Shown: positions 9,783 to 19,112 of the stretch, piece by piece
Layout: the number at the start of each line of letters is the position of its first letter
How positions within the stretch are numbered: position 1 is the stretch's first letter
Origin: Mycobacterium syngnathidarum
Lineage (GTDB): Bacteria; Actinomycetota; Actinomycetes; Mycobacteriales; Mycobacteriaceae
DNA: 64,000 nt
Direction: 5' to 3'
Assembly: GCF_001942625.1 (NCBI RefSeq)
Contig: NZ_MLCL01000029.1
Span: 248,001-312,000, forward strand
Position numbers and translations under genes: made by a program
The notes under the pieces: generated by a model
Database searches by the model: none
What the model saw: only the letters and a program-made list of their open reading frames with translations
Told to the model about the DNA's origin: nothing

Positions 9783-12782
9783 GTGCCAAAGCCTGCAACC
9801 GATCGCCCGAAACTGCCCAGCGTCGGTCGGCTCGGTCTGGTGCATCCCCAGGCATCGGCCCACCTCGAACAGCTCGGCTGGAACACCGACGCGCACGTCG
9901 AACTGCTGTGGTCACTGTCGCGGGCACCCGACGCCGACGTGGCGCTGCTGGCCATGGTGCGGCTGACCGACGCGCTCGGGGCTGACGCGGACGAGCTCAA
10001 CCGTCGACTGCTCACCGTCCGGCCTCTGCGAGGCCGGCTGTTCGGCATACTCGGATCCTCCCTGGCCCTCGGTGACCACCTCATCGCCCACCCGCAGTCG
10101 TGGCGCCTGCTGGACGGAGACGTCGTACTTCCCGGTGTCGCGGAGCTGCACAACATCTTCACCGCCGCCGCTCGCGATGCTGAGATCGACAGGGGCACAA
10201 GCAGTGCCGTGCCGGCCCTGCGAGATCTCTACCGCGACCACCTCTTGGTGCTGGCCGCGCTCGACGTGGCCTCCACGGTCGAGAACGAGCCGGTGCTGCC
10301 CTTCGTCGAAGTCGCCGCACATCTGTCCGACCTGGCCGACGCGGCACTGGGGGCCGCGCTGACGGTGGCCACCAGGGCCGTCTGCGAGGACGGGGTCGAG
10401 CCTCGCCTGGCGGTGATCGCCATGGGCAAATGCGGTGCGCGCGAGCTCAACTACGTCAGCGACGTCGACGTCATCTTCGTGGGCGAGGCCATCCCCGAGG
10501 GCGACGGTGACGACAACCTGGCCACCGCGACCCGGGTCGCCGGCGAGATGATGCAGTGCGCCGGTGAAGCCTTCTTCGAGGTCGATGCCGCGCTGCGTCC
10601 GGAAGGTAAACGCGGCCAACTGGTCCGGACCCTGGATTCCCACATCGCCTACTACCAGCGTTGGGCGAAAACCTGGGAGTTCCAAGCACTGCTCAAGGCG
10701 CGTCCCGCTGCCGGTGACGCCGAACTCGGCAAGGACTACATCGACGCCCTGATGCCCATGGTGTGGACCGCCTGCGAGCGTGAGGATTTCGTCCCCGAGG
10801 TGCAGGCCATGCGTCGGCGCGTCGAGGAACTCGTCCCGGCCGGGGTGCGGGCCCGTGAGCTCAAACTGGGTACCGGCGGCCTGCGCGACGTCGAATTCGC
10901 CGTCCAGCTCCTGCAACTGGTGCACGGACGCAACGACGATTCGCTGCATGTGGCCTCCACTGTCGACGCGCTGGCGGCGCTCGGCGAGGGCGGTTACGTC
11001 GGGCGCGACGACACCGCCAACCTGACCGCGTCCTACGAATTCCTGCGGCTGTTGGAACATCGCCTGCAGCTGCAGCGGCTCAAGCGCACCCACATGCTGC
11101 CCGACGACAGCGATGACGAGGCATACCGCTGGCTGGCCCGGGCCGCGCACGTCCGTCCCGATGGCCGGCACGACGCGCAGGGCGTGCTGCGTGAGGAACT
11201 CAAGCGGCAGAGCATGCGGGTGTCGCGCCTGCACGCCAAGCTCTTCTACCAACCCCTGCTGGAATCGGTGGGCCAGCCCGCGGTCGGCATCGGCGCCGGC
11301 ATGAGCACCAAGGCTGCCGAACGTCAGCTCGCCGCACTGGGTTACGAGGGCCCGCAGAGCGCACTGACCCACCTGGCCGCGCTCACCGCCCAGAGCGGGC
11401 GGCGTGGCACCGTGCAGCAGGTACTGCTGCCGACCCTGTTGGACTGGCTGTCGGATACCCCCGACCCGGATGCCGGCCTGCTGGCCTACCGCCGGATCAG
11501 CGAGGAACTGGCCGAGCAACGCTGGTACCTGTCGACCCTGCGCGACGAGGGTGCGGTGGCCAAGCGGTTGATGCGGGTGCTCGGAACTTCGGCCTACATC
11601 CCGGAACTGCTGATGCGCGCCCCCGAGGTGATCCAGTTGTACGCCGACGGCCCCAACGGGCCGAAACTACTCGCCGGCGATCCCGACAGCGTGGCTCGAG
11701 CCCTGGTGGCGTCGGCCGGCCGGCACGCGGATCCGGTGCGCGGCATCGCGGCTGCCCGCACATTGCGGCGCCGGGAGCTGGCCCGCATCGCCTCGGCCGA
11801 CGTGCTGGGCCTGCTCGACGTGACCGACGTGTGCAAGGCACTGACCTCGGTGTGGGTGGCGGTGCTGCAAGCCGCCCTGGACGCCGTGATCCGGGCCAAC
11901 ACTCCCGAATCCGGTGTGCCCGCGCGCATCGCGGTCATCGGGATGGGCCGCCTCGGCGGCGGCGAACTCGGATACGGCTCCGACGCCGACGTGATGTTCG
12001 TCTGCGAGCCCAGCTCCGGAGTCGAGGATTCGGCGGCGGTGCGCTGGTCGGTGAGCATCGCCGAACAGGTCAGGGCCCTGCTGGGGACACCGAGCGCCGA
12101 TCCACCGCTTGAGGTCGACACCGGGCTGCGTCCCGAGGGGCGCAACGGACCCCTGGTGCGCACGCTGGCCTCGTATGCCGCCTATTACGAGCAGTGGGCT
12201 CAGCCGTGGGAGATCCAGGCGTTGCTGCGGGCCCACCGCGTGGCCGGCGATCTGGACCTCGGCGATCGGTTTCTGGTCATGGCCGACAAGACCCGTTATC
12301 CCTCGGGCGGGGTATCGGCGGAGGCGGTCCAGGAGATTCGTCGCATCAAGGCCCGCGTGGACGCCGAACGTCTGCCGCGCGGCGCCGACCCCAACACCCA
12401 CACCAAGCTGGGGCGCGGCGGGCTGGCCGACATCGAGTGGACCGTGCAACTGTTGCAGCTGCGCTACGCGCACACCGTGCCGGCCCTGCACAACACCTCG
12501 ACACTGCAGACCCTCGACGCGATCGGCGCTGCCGAGCTGGTCGCCGAGAGCGACGTGGAGCTGCTGCGCGACGCTTGGCTGACGGCCACGCGGGCACGCA
12601 ACGCCCTGGTGCTGGTGCGTGGCAAGCCCACCGATCAATTGCCCGGGCCGGGCCGTCAACTCAACGCGGTCGCGCTGGCAGCCGGATGGGGCAGCGATGA
12701 CGGCGGAGAGTTCCTGGACAACTATCTGCGGGTGACCCGGCGGGCCAAGGGCGTGGTCCGCAATATCTTCGGCGGAGAATAG
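9783..12782 (+). CDS. glnE: Bifunctional glutamine synthetase adenylyltransferase/deadenylylase GlnE, about 999 aa
   Basis: Modifies glutamine synthetase by attaching or removing AMP according to nitrogen status. There are two nucleotidyltransferase halves. The N-terminal half has [19 protein letters not shown] near residue 215; the C-terminal half has [20 protein letters not shown] near residue 720. Each carries the DxD metal motif, and each is followed by an LRPEGKRG or LRPEGRNG segment and a helical GlnD-type domain. The length matches the M. tuberculosis protein (994 aa). The GTG at 9777 is also possible; 9783 was chosen from its -10 spacing. glnA2 and glnE are co-oriented, and glnA1 lies 2.5 kb downstream on the other strand. 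Confidence 0.95.
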   Translation: MPKPATDRPKLPSVGRLGLVHPQASAHLEQLGWNTDAHVELLWSLSRAPDADVALLAMVRLTDALGADADELNRRLLTVRPLRGRLFGILGSSLALGDHLIAHPQSWRLLDGDVVLPGVAELHNIFTAAARDAEIDRGTSSAVPALRDLYRDHLLVLAALDVASTVENEPVLPFVEVAAHLSDLADAALGAALTVATRAVCEDGVEPRLAVIAMGKCGARELNYVSDVDVIFVGEAIPEGDGDDNLATATRVAGEMMQCAGEAFFEVDAALRPEGKRGQLVRTLDSHIAYYQRWAKTWEFQALLKARPAAGDAELGKDYIDALMPMVWTACEREDFVPEVQAMRRRVEELVPAGVRARELKLGTGGLRDVEFAVQLLQLVHGRNDDSLHVASTVDALAALGEGGYVGRDDTANLTASYEFLRLLEHRLQLQRLKRTHMLPDDSDDEAYRWLARAAHVRPDGRHDAQGVLREELKRQSMRVSRLHAKLFYQPLLESVGQPAVGIGAGMSTKAAERQLAALGYEGPQSALTHLAALTAQSGRRGTVQQVLLPTLLDWLSDTPDPDAGLLAYRRISEELAEQRWYLSTLRDEGAVAKRLMRVLGTSAYIPELLMRAPEVIQLYADGPNGPKLLAGDPDSVARALVASAGRHADPVRGIAAARTLRRRELARIASADVLGLLDVTDVCKALTSVWVAVLQAALDAVIRANTPESGVPARIAVIGMGRLGGGELGYGSDADVMFVCEPSSGVEDSAAVRWSVSIAEQVRALLGTPSADPPLEVDTGLRPEGRNGPLVRTLASYAAYYEQWAQPWEIQALLRAHRVAGDLDLGDRFLVMADKTRYPSGGVSAEAVQEIRRIKARVDAERLPRGADPNTHTKLGRGGLADIEWTVQLLQLRYAHTVPALHNTSTLQTLDAIGAAELVAESDVELLRDAWLTATRARNALVLVRGKPTDQLPGPGRQLNAVALAAGWGSDDGGEFLDNYLRVTRRAKGVVRNIFGGE

Positions 12783-12870
12783 CCGGCCGGGCGGAACCAG
12801 GCCCCGCCTGCATGACGTCGCAGTGGGTGGTGTTAATAAGGGCACATAACCAAATTCACTGGGAGTCCGG

Positions 12871-13500
12871 ATGAAGCACACGTTCGACGTCATCACCGCG
12901 GCCGAGCACGATCGGCTCGAAGCGGTCTACGAGCCGTTCGCCCGGGCGATGCGCGAACTCGTGGACGCCGGTGTGCGCACCGAGGTGGACCCGCAGACCA
13001 TCGCCGAAGCCACTGCCGCCGTCGCGGCCATCACCGCCTCACTGCGCCGCGAACAGCGCGACGGACCACACGCCATGCTGCATGCCGAGACGAACCGCCC
13101 GGTGGTGTGGGCCAACCCGGTCGTCGGATTGCGCAACGCGCTGGCCCCGCCACTGGTGATCGAGCATGCCGAGGACGGCAGCTGCTGGAGTGAGTTCGTG
13201 CTCGGCGCGGCCTACGAGGGCCCGCTGGGATGGGTACACGGTGGCATCTGCGCACTGGTGCTCGACCACATCCTCGGCGAGGTGGCCAGCGGCGGACTCA
13301 ACGAGCCGCGCTACACCGGGACCATCACGTGCCGCTACAACCGCGGCACGCCGCTGGGGCCGCTGCGTGCCGAGGCCTATATCGACCGGACCGAAGGTGT
13401 CAAAACCTTTGCGCGGGGCCATATCAGCGACGGTGACGGGATCACCGTCGAGGCCGAAGGCGTCTTCATCACCCCGGCCTGGGCCCGGGATGCCGGATGA
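12871..13500 (+). CDS. PaaI-type hotdog-fold thioesterase family protein, 209 aa
   Basis: The C-terminal ~130 residues are a hotdog domain of the 4HBT/PaaI kind: GPLGWVHGGICALVLDHILGE is the central-helix motif with the HGG turn and an acidic residue expected to act in hydrolysis. A variable N-terminal helical extension of ~70 residues precedes it. It probably hydrolyses an acyl-CoA thioester; the substrate is unknown. The ATG has GGGAGTCC upstream. Its stop overlaps the start of the next gene by 4 bp (ATGA), so the two are translationally coupled. Confidence 0.8.
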   Translation: MKHTFDVITAAEHDRLEAVYEPFARAMRELVDAGVRTEVDPQTIAEATAAVAAITASLRREQRDGPHAMLHAETNRPVVWANPVVGLRNALAPPLVIEHAEDGSCWSEFVLGAAYEGPLGWVHGGICALVLDHILGEVASGGLNEPRYTGTITCRYNRGTPLGPLRAEAYIDRTEGVKTFARGHISDGDGITVEAEGVFITPAWARDAG

Positions 13501-14354
13501 AGTTCTACGTCAGCATGGCCTTCATGGACACCCGTGAGGCCGTCGAAGTAGCCAGGGCCGCAGATGAACTCGGCTATGACGGGATGGGCATCCCGGACCA
13601 TGTGGTGAACCTGGAGACGCTGTCCACGCCGTATCCCTACACCAAGGACGGGAAGCGACGCTGGGAGGCTTTTACCGACTGGCCCGACCCGTGGGTGATG
13701 ATCGGCGCACTGGCGCTGGTCACCACCCGGTGCAAGTTCGTCACCACCGTCTACCTGCCCGCGATGCGCGACCCGTACTCGGCTGCGAAAGCCATTGGCA
13801 CCGCGGCTTATCTGGCCGACGGGCGGCTGGAACTGGGCATCGGGGTGGGCTGGTGCGAGGAAGAGTTCGAGCTGCTGGGCCAGCAGTTCGCCCGGCGCGG
13901 CAAGCGCACCGACGAAATGCTCGAGTTGATGAAGAAGCTCTGGGAGCCGGGCTGGACCGAGTTTTCCGGTGAGTTCTATTCCACCCCGCGCCTGGAAATG
14001 GAGCCCACCCCGCCGCCGATCCCGATATATGTCGGCGGCCTGTCCGACATCGCGTTGCGCCGCGCGGCGCGCCACGACGGCTGGATCGGCGATCTGATCT
14101 CCACCGAGGCCGCACTGCAGCGGGTGAACCGGCTGCGTGAGCTGCGTGCCGAAAAAGGTTTGACGATGGATGATTTCACCATCATCACCCCACTCACCGA
14201 CGCCTTCACGCCCGAACACTACGCACGCGCGGAAGCCGGTGGCATCCACGGCATCGTCACCATGCCGTGGATGTTCTACTCCGGCCCCGACGCCACCCTG
14301 GCCGAGAAGATCGACGGACTCAAGCGCTTCCGCAAAGACCTCGCGCTGGACTAA
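13497..14354 (+). CDS. LLM-class (luciferase-like) F420-dependent oxidoreductase, 285 aa
   Basis: A TIM-barrel flavin/F420 oxidoreductase. Typical segments are the N-terminal MKFYVSMAFMDTREAVEVAR, DGMGIPDHV, the ADGRLELGIGVGW turn with EEFELLG following, and PPIPIYVGGLSDIALRRAAR near residue 178. Mycobacteria use F420 widely, so F420 is the likely cofactor, but FMN cannot be excluded. It overlaps the thioesterase gene by 4 bp and converges on a DoxX gene with a 4-bp overlap of stop codons (14351-14354). The thioesterase plus LLM pair suggests an acyl-CoA or ketone catabolic step; the substrate is unknown. Confidence 0.85.
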   Translation: MKFYVSMAFMDTREAVEVARAADELGYDGMGIPDHVVNLETLSTPYPYTKDGKRRWEAFTDWPDPWVMIGALALVTTRCKFVTTVYLPAMRDPYSAAKAIGTAAYLADGRLELGIGVGWCEEEFELLGQQFARRGKRTDEMLELMKKLWEPGWTEFSGEFYSTPRLEMEPTPPPIPIYVGGLSDIALRRAARHDGWIGDLISTEAALQRVNRLRELRAEKGLTMDDFTIITPLTDAFTPEHYARAEAGGIHGIVTMPWMFYSGPDATLAEKIDGLKRFRKDLALD

Positions 14355-14767
14355 GTCTTACTTTTGCCGCGCACCGCATCCAACGCATAGGCGCCGCCGC
14401 CGATTGCCGCGAGCAGCAGGAAACCGAAGCAATACAGCACGGCGAGTTCGCCGCCGTTCTCGATCGGGAACAGGCCCTTGGGCTGGTGCTGGGTGAAGTA
14501 GGCGAACGCCATCTGGCCCGCGGCGACGATCGCCGCGATCCGGGTGAACAGCCCCACCATGATGAGCAGGCCGAGCACCAGTTCGAGAACGCCTGCGTAC
14601 CAGTACGGCCAGGTGCCGACCGGCACGGCGCCGCTTCCCGAATCGACGGGCCAGGCAAAAAGTTTGGATGTCCCGTGGATGGTGAACAGGAGACCGAACA
14701 CGACGCGGAACAAACTGATGACAGCGGGCGAGATCGAGGTCAGTCGGGTGTCCAGATTGGTCGTCAT
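14351..14767 (-). CDS. DoxX-family membrane protein, 138 aa
   Basis: Small integral membrane protein with four predicted helices: about residues 14-34 (VISLFRVVFGLLFTIHGTSK), 52-70, 75-92 and 104-128. The segment FRxxxGxxFxxHGxxKLF and the glycines in helix 2 (YAGVLELVLGLLIMVG) are typical of DoxX/DoxD proteins, linked in mycobacteria to membrane oxidoreductase complexes and redox stress. The start is set by TATTGT 6 nt upstream of the ATG. It lies downstream of dtd on the same strand but has its own promoter signal. Confidence 0.82.
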   Translation of the reverse strand: MTTNLDTRLTSISPAVISLFRVVFGLLFTIHGTSKLFAWPVDSGSGAVPVGTWPYWYAGVLELVLGLLIMVGLFTRIAAIVAAGQMAFAYFTQHQPKGLFPIENGGELAVLYCFGFLLLAAIGGGAYALDAVRGKSKT

Positions 14768-14773
14768 GGGCCG

Positions 14774-14779
14774 ACAATA
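14774..14779 (-). promoter_or_regulatory. Leaderless -10 for doxX
   Basis: TATTGT on the minus strand, 6 nt before the ATG at 14767. Confidence 0.55.
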
Positions 14780-14798
14780 CTCGTCGTTCGCCGAAAAC

Positions 14799-15230
14799 TC
14801 ACAGCTCCAGCAACACCGTTACCGGCCCGTCATTGACCAGTTCCACTTGCATATCCGCACCGAAAACCCCCGTTTCCACCACCGCGCCCAATGTTTTGAG
14901 TGCGTCGGCAAATTCGGCGACCAGCGGTTCGGCGACAGCACCCGGCGCCGCCGCGTTCCACGACGGGCGCCTGCCCTTGTCGGTGTTGGCGTACAAGGTG
15001 AACTGACTGATCACCAGGATCGGGGCCGCGACGTCCGACGCGGATTTCTCACCGTCGAGAATCCTCAACTGCCAGAGCTTTTCAGCCATCCGCTTGGCCT
15101 TGGCGGCGTCATCGCCATGCGTCGCCCCGACCAGGGCGAGCAGCCCCTGCGGGTTCGGTTTGATGGCGCCCACCACTTCGCCGTCGACCGTAACGCTGGC
15201 AGATGTCACCCGCTGCACCAGAACACGCAT
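14799..15230 (-). CDS. dtd: D-aminoacyl-tRNA deacylase, 143 aa
   Basis: Hydrolyses D-amino acids mischarged on tRNA (D-Tyr and others), a homodimeric proofreading enzyme. The N-terminus [17 protein letters not shown] is the family opening. The catalytic motifs are visible as ISQFTLYA (usual SQFTLxG) near residue 80 and [11 protein letters not shown] at the C-terminus (NxGPxT). The ATG at 15230 was chosen; a longer frame would add 15 residues without family support. A CACAAT hexamer lies 7 nt upstream. The gene sits directly downstream of the glnA1 terminator on the same strand. Confidence 0.93.
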   Translation of the reverse strand: MRVLVQRVTSASVTVDGEVVGAIKPNPQGLLALVGATHGDDAAKAKRMAEKLWQLRILDGEKSASDVAAPILVISQFTLYANTDKGRRPSWNAAAPGAVAEPLVAEFADALKTLGAVVETGVFGADMQVELVNDGPVTVLLEL

Positions 15231-15237
15231 GCGGTCC

Positions 15238-15243
15238 ATTGTG
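15238..15243 (-). promoter_or_regulatory. Possible leaderless -10 for dtd
   Basis: CACAAT on the minus strand, 7 nt before the ATG at 15230; first base deviates from TANNNT. Confidence 0.4.
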
Positions 15244-15255
15244 CGGATAGACGGT

Positions 15256-15311
15256 GAGCAGACACAAAATCGCACTATTCCGCCCGGAATAGTGCGATTC
15301 TGCGTCTGCTC
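15256..15311 (-). terminator. Long hairpin downstream of glnA1
   Basis: A 15-bp perfect inverted repeat (15268-15282 with 15285-15299, core CGCACTATTCC) closes on a 2-nt loop and is extended, after a 4-nt mismatch on each side, by 8 bp (GAGCAGAC with GTCTGCTC). It begins 11 bp after the glnA1 stop, with no T-run. Probably a factor-assisted or intrinsic-like terminator. Confidence 0.7.
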
Positions 15312-15321
15312 GCGCTACGAG

Positions 15322-16758
15322 TTACACGTCGTAGTACAGGCTGAACTCGTACGGGTGAGGCCGGATCTGGATCGGCATGATCTCGTTCTCCCGCTTGTAG
15401 GAGATCCAGGTCTCGATCAGGTCCTCGGTGAACACGCCACCCTCGGTGAGGTACTCGTGATCCTCTTCGAGCTTGTCGATGACCGCGGCCAGCGAGGTCG
15501 GGGCCTGCGGGATGTTGGCGGCCTCGTCCGGCGGCAGCTCGTAGAGGTCCTTGTCGACCGGGGCCAGCGGCTCGATCTTCTTCTTGATGCCGTCGATACC
15601 GGCCATCAGCATGGCGGCGAACGCCAGGTACGGGTTACCCGAGCTGTCCGGGCAGCGGAACTCGAGGCGCTTGGCCTTCGGGTTGTTGCCGGTGATCGGG
15701 ATACGGACACAGGCCGAGCGGTTGCGCTGGCTGTACACCAGGTTGATCGGGGCCTCGTAGCCCGGCACCAGACGCTTGTAGGAGTTCACCGTCGGGTTGG
15801 TGAACGCCAGCAGCGACGGGGCGTGGTGCAGGATGCCGCCGATGTAGTGGCGGGCAATGTCGGACAGGCCCGCGTACCCGGACTCGTCGTGGAACAGCGG
15901 CTTGCCGTCCTTCCACAGCGACTGATGGGCGTGCATGCCCGAACCGTTGTCACCGAACAGCGGCTTGGGCATGAAGGTCACGGTCTTGCCGTTCTGCCAC
16001 GCGGTGTTCTTGATGATGTACTTGAACAACAGCACATCGTCGGCAGCGTGCAGCAGGGTGTTGAACTTGTAGTTGATCTCGGCCTGGCCGGCGGTGCCCA
16101 CCTCGTGGTGGCCGCGCTCGAGGGTGAACCCGGCGTTGATCAGGTTGGTCGACATCTCGTCGCGCAGGTCGACGTAGTGGTCGTACGGCGCCACGGGGAA
16201 GTAGCCACCCTTGGGGCGGACCTTGTAACCGCGGTTGGCGCTGCCGTCGGCCTCGAAGGGCTCACCGGTGTTCCACCAGCCGGACTCCGAGTCGACCTCG
16301 TAGAAGGTGCCGTTGATCTTCGAGTCGAAGCTCACCGAGTCGAAGATGTAGAACTCGGCCTCGGCGCCGAAGTAACAGGTGTCGGCGATACCGGTGCTGG
16401 CCAGGTAGTTCTCCGCCTTGCGGGCCACGTTGCGCGGGTCGCGGGAGTATGCCTCACGAGTGAACGGATCGTGCACGAAGAAGTTCAGGTTCAGCGTCTT
16501 GGCGGCGCGGAACGGGTCGATGCGCGCGGTGTCGGGATCCGGCAGCAGCATCATGTCGGATTCGTGGATCGACTGGAAGCCGCGGACCGACGAACCGTCG
16601 AACGCGAGGCCGTCCTCGAAGACGCTCTGGTCGAACGCCGACGCCGGGATCGAGAAGTGCTGGACGACGCCAGGCAGATCGCAGAAGCGAATGTCGACGT
16701 ACTCGACGTTCTCGTCCTTGATCAGCTTGAAGATGTCGTCGGACGTCTTTTCTGCCAC
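15322..16758 (-). CDS. glnA1: Type I glutamine synthetase GlnA1, 478 aa
   Basis: Principal ammonium-assimilating glutamine synthetase. Landmarks are [68 protein letters not shown] and [17 protein letters not shown]. Tyr406 in [11 protein letters not shown] is the site expected to be adenylylated by GlnE. The GTG at 16758 gives the same length as M. tuberculosis GlnA1 and follows an AAAGGAGAA ribosome-binding site. A TAGCGT -10-like hexamer lies at 16793-16798, and a tandem GlnR-type box further upstream. It is divergent from an RDD-family gene. Confidence 0.97.
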   Translation of the reverse strand: MAEKTSDDIFKLIKDENVEYVDIRFCDLPGVVQHFSIPASAFDQSVFEDGLAFDGSSVRGFQSIHESDMMLLPDPDTARIDPFRAAKTLNLNFFVHDPFTREAYSRDPRNVARKAENYLASTGIADTCYFGAEAEFYIFDSVSFDSKINGTFYEVDSESGWWNTGEPFEADGSANRGYKVRPKGGYFPVAPYDHYVDLRDEMSTNLINAGFTLERGHHEVGTAGQAEINYKFNTLLHAADDVLLFKYIIKNTAWQNGKTVTFMPKPLFGDNGSGMHAHQSLWKDGKPLFHDESGYAGLSDIARHYIGGILHHAPSLLAFTNPTVNSYKRLVPGYEAPINLVYSQRNRSACVRIPITGNNPKAKRLEFRCPDSSGNPYLAFAAMLMAGIDGIKKKIEPLAPVDKDLYELPPDEAANIPQAPTSLAAVIDKLEEDHEYLTEGGVFTEDLIETWISYKRENEIMPIQIRPHPYEFSLYYDV

Positions 16759-16792
16759 TGAGTGTTCTCCTTTACTGGTAACCCGCGGGTTG

Positions 16793-16798
16793 ACGCTA
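16793..16798 (-). promoter_or_regulatory. Candidate glnA1 -10 element
   Basis: TAGCGT on the minus strand, giving a leader of about 30 nt that contains the palindrome AACCCGCGGGTT (16780-16791) and the ribosome-binding site. No well-spaced -35 is obvious, as might be expected for an activator-dependent promoter. Confidence 0.45.
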
Positions 16799-16808
16799 AG
16801 GACACGAT

Positions 16809-16846
16809 GTTGCGCAGTCGTCAACCATATGTTGCGCGCAAGTTAC
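16809..16846 (-). promoter_or_regulatory. Tandem GlnR-type nitrogen box upstream of glnA1
   Basis: On the minus strand the sequence reads GTAAC-N6-GCAAC-N6-TTGAC-N6-GCAAC. This is the spacing of the actinobacterial GlnR site (GTnAC-N6-GAAAC in two copies), with one mismatch in three of the four half-sites. It lies 51-88 bp upstream of the GTG and just upstream of the -10 candidate. GlnR control of glnA in actinobacteria is known; its role at this exact site is inferred. Confidence 0.6.
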
Positions 16847-16901
16847 GCGATGACCGTTCTTTGTGACGTGAGCTACTGACTGTCGCGCGACCGGCTCCGC
16901 C

Positions 16902-16907
16902 TATTCT
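16902..16907 (+). promoter_or_regulatory. Leaderless -10 for RDD gene
   Basis: TATTCT, 6 nt before the ATG at 16914. Confidence 0.6.
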
Positions 16908-16913
16908 GGCCCT

Positions 16914-17399
16914 ATGGCGCGCACGATGGGAACTTGGCTGTCCGGACCCGGACCTTTCGATGCCGGCGACGGCGAAGACGGCCACGACAGCCAGGGCAAA
17001 TACCCTGGTGAGCGCCTTGGCTTGCCCGAGACCGGGCCTGGCTCGCTGGCCCGGATGGGCCGGCGACTGGGCGCGCTGTGCATCGACTGGCTGGTCGCCT
17101 ACGGGCTGGCCGGCCTGGTGATGGCCCTGGGCTTCATCTCGCTGCCTATGCTGTCCACGGCCGTGCTGGTGATCTGGATGGTGCTGGGCACGGTCGCGGT
17201 GCGGCTGTTCTCGTTCACGCCGGGGCAACTCGCGGTCGGCCTGGCCGTCGCGCCCGCCGACGGGCGCGACCGGATCGGCATCGTGCGGGCATTCCTGCGG
17301 GTGGTGTTGATCGCGTTGGTCATCCCGCCGCTGGTTTCCGACAGCGATCTGCGAGGTCTGCACGACCGGCTGACGTTCACCGCGGTGCTGCGGCGCTAG
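16914..17399 (+). CDS. RDD-domain membrane protein, 161 aa
   Basis: Small membrane protein with an RDD domain. After a polar N-terminal stretch (residues 1-47, rich in Gly and Asp), the sequence ARMGRRLGALCIDWLVAYG contains the Arg and Asp-Asp pattern for which the family is named. Hydrophobic segments follow at about residues 55-77, 80-100 and 125-145, and the C-terminus reads LRGLHDRLTFTAVL, a conserved closing motif. The function is unknown; transport roles are proposed for the family. The homologue sits beside glnA1 in M. tuberculosis too. It is convergent with the DUF4191 gene, 7 bp between stops. Confidence 0.82.
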   Translation: MARTMGTWLSGPGPFDAGDGEDGHDSQGKYPGERLGLPETGPGSLARMGRRLGALCIDWLVAYGLAGLVMALGFISLPMLSTAVLVIWMVLGTVAVRLFSFTPGQLAVGLAVAPADGRDRIGIVRAFLRVVLIALVIPPLVSDSDLRGLHDRLTFTAVLRR

Positions 17400-17406
17400 C
17401 GCTGAG

Positions 17407-18159
17407 TCAGCGCCGCCGCACGGTTCGCTGCACGCCGCGCATCTTGGCGCCGGCGGGCATCGGGCCCTTGGGCATCCCGGCCGGACCGGTCTTGGTGCCG
17501 AGCGCAGCCAGCCGGGACTCGATGGAGTCCATCTGCTTGACCGTGATGTTGGCCGGCAGCTTGTTCAGGTGCCGCTCGAGCTTGGACAAGGGCACTTCGT
17601 CCTCGCCGTTGCCGACCACGATGTCGTAGATCGGGATGTCGCCGACCAGGCGTGCCGTGCGCTTCTTCTCCTGAGCCAGCAGCGGCTTGACCCGATTGGC
17701 CGAGCCTTCAGCGACGAAGATCACACCGGGCCGGCCGATCACGCGGTGCACCGCGTCGAAATGGCCGGTTGCCGCGACGCCGGGGGTGACGCGCCACTTG
17801 CCGCGCAGGTTGTCCAGCGCCCAGGCTGCCGCACCCGTCTGGCCCTCGGCCTTCGTGTACACCGACTTCTGGGCGCGGCGGCCGAAGATGATGAAGGCGA
17901 CCAGTGCGCCCAACACCACACCCAGCGGGATCATTGTGTACATCGTGAACCCGCCGATGAGCAGGCCGGCGACCACCGCAGCGGCCACGATCAGCACGAA
18001 CGCGCCGATCATGTACGGCAGGAGGCGCTTGTCCTCTTTGCGTTGGACCTGGAATGCCTGCCAGAGCTGACTGCGCCGCTGCTTGGAGGCCGCCTTACGG
18101 GCAGCCTTCGCCTCGGCCTTTGCCGCTTTGGTCTCTGCGGCACCGCGGGTTTTCGCCAT
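17407..18159 (-). CDS. DUF4191 membrane protein (Rv2219-like), 250 aa
   Basis: Conserved actinobacterial protein of unknown function. The N-terminal ~50 residues are a highly basic, Ala-rich helix (KAAKAEAKAARKAASKQRR), followed by two transmembrane segments at about residues 52-70 and 75-92, then a cytosolic domain containing RPGVIFVAEGSANRVKPLL and LERHLNKLPANITVKQ. It equals the M. tuberculosis protein in length. Its ATG is 4 bp downstream of the lipA stop, so it is the third gene of a lipB-lipA operon; a role linked to lipoylation is possible but unproven. Confidence 0.85.
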   Translation of the reverse strand: MAKTRGAAETKAAKAEAKAARKAASKQRRSQLWQAFQVQRKEDKRLLPYMIGAFVLIVAAAVVAGLLIGGFTMYTMIPLGVVLGALVAFIIFGRRAQKSVYTKAEGQTGAAAWALDNLRGKWRVTPGVAATGHFDAVHRVIGRPGVIFVAEGSANRVKPLLAQEKKRTARLVGDIPIYDIVVGNGEDEVPLSKLERHLNKLPANITVKQMDSIESRLAALGTKTGPAGMPKGPMPAGAKMRGVQRTVRRR

Positions 18160-18163
18160 TACA

Positions 18164-19108
18164 TCAGGATACGGGGGGCCGATCGGCAAACCGAACCCGT
18201 GCGGCCTGGGCATAGAGCCTGCCCGCGCGGTAGGACGAACGCACCAGCGGTCCGGCCAGTACGCCGGCGAAGCCGAGGCCCTCGGCATAGCTCGACAGCT
18301 CGACGAACTCGTCGGGATGCACCCAGCGTTCCACCGGGTGGTGACGTGGGGACGGACGCAGGTACTGGGTGATCGTGACGATGTCGCACCCGGCGTCGTG
18401 CAGGTCGCGCAGCGCGGTCTGCACCTCCTCGATGGTCTCGCCCATCCCGAGGATCAGGTTGGACTTGGTGACCAGACCGAAGTCGCGCGCGGACGTGATC
18501 ACCGCCAGACTCCGGTCGTAACGGAAGGCCGGCCGGATCCGCTTGAAGATGCGCGGCACCGTTTCGACGTTGTGCGCGAACACTTCTGGGCGCGACTCGA
18601 ACACTTCGGCCAACTGCTCGGGGTCGCCGTTGAAGTCCGGGGCCAACAGCTCCACACCGGTGTTCGGGTTCAGCGCATGGATCTGACGAACCGTCTCGGC
18701 GTACAGCCACGCCCCGCCGTCGGACAGGTCATCGCGGGCCACCCCGGTCACCGTCGAATACTTCAATCCCATCGCCTGCACACTCTCGGCCACCCGGCGT
18801 GGCTCGTCGCGGTCCAGGTCGGCCGGCTTGCCGGTGTCGATCTGACAGAAGTCGCACCGCCGCGTGCACTGCTCGCCGCCGATCAGGAACGTGGCCTCCC
18901 GGTCCTCCCAGCATTCGAAGATGTTGGGGCAGCCGGCCTCCTCGCACACCGTATGCAGGCCTTCGCGCCGCACCAGGCCCTTGAGCTCGGTGTACTCCGG
19001 ACCCATCTTGGCCCTGGTCTTGATCCACGGTGGCTTGCGTTCGATGGGCGTCTGCGCGTTGCGCACTTCCAGACGCAGCAGCTTCCGACCTTCAGGCACC
19101 ACAGTCAC
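18164..19108 (-). CDS. lipA: Lipoyl synthase (radical SAM), 314 aa
   Basis: Inserts two sulfurs into the octanoyl chain on lipoyl domains. It has two 4Fe-4S clusters: the auxiliary set C55-x4-C60-x5-C66 ([12 protein letters not shown]) and the SAM-binding CTRRCDFC (Cys81, Cys85, Cys88). LVRSSYRAG near the C-terminus supplies the Ser ligand of the auxiliary cluster. [14 protein letters not shown] and GMGETIEEV are SAM-pocket segments. The start is GTG, 4 bp after the lipB stop. Its product should act on the two lipoyl domains of DlaT encoded 2 kb away. Confidence 0.97.
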   Translation of the reverse strand: MTVVPEGRKLLRLEVRNAQTPIERKPPWIKTRAKMGPEYTELKGLVRREGLHTVCEEAGCPNIFECWEDREATFLIGGEQCTRRCDFCQIDTGKPADLDRDEPRRVAESVQAMGLKYSTVTGVARDDLSDGGAWLYAETVRQIHALNPNTGVELLAPDFNGDPEQLAEVFESRPEVFAHNVETVPRIFKRIRPAFRYDRSLAVITSARDFGLVTKSNLILGMGETIEEVQTALRDLHDAGCDIVTITQYLRPSPRHHPVERWVHPDEFVELSSYAEGLGFAGVLAGPLVRSSYRAGRLYAQAARVRFADRPPVS

Positions 19109-19112
19109 GAGT

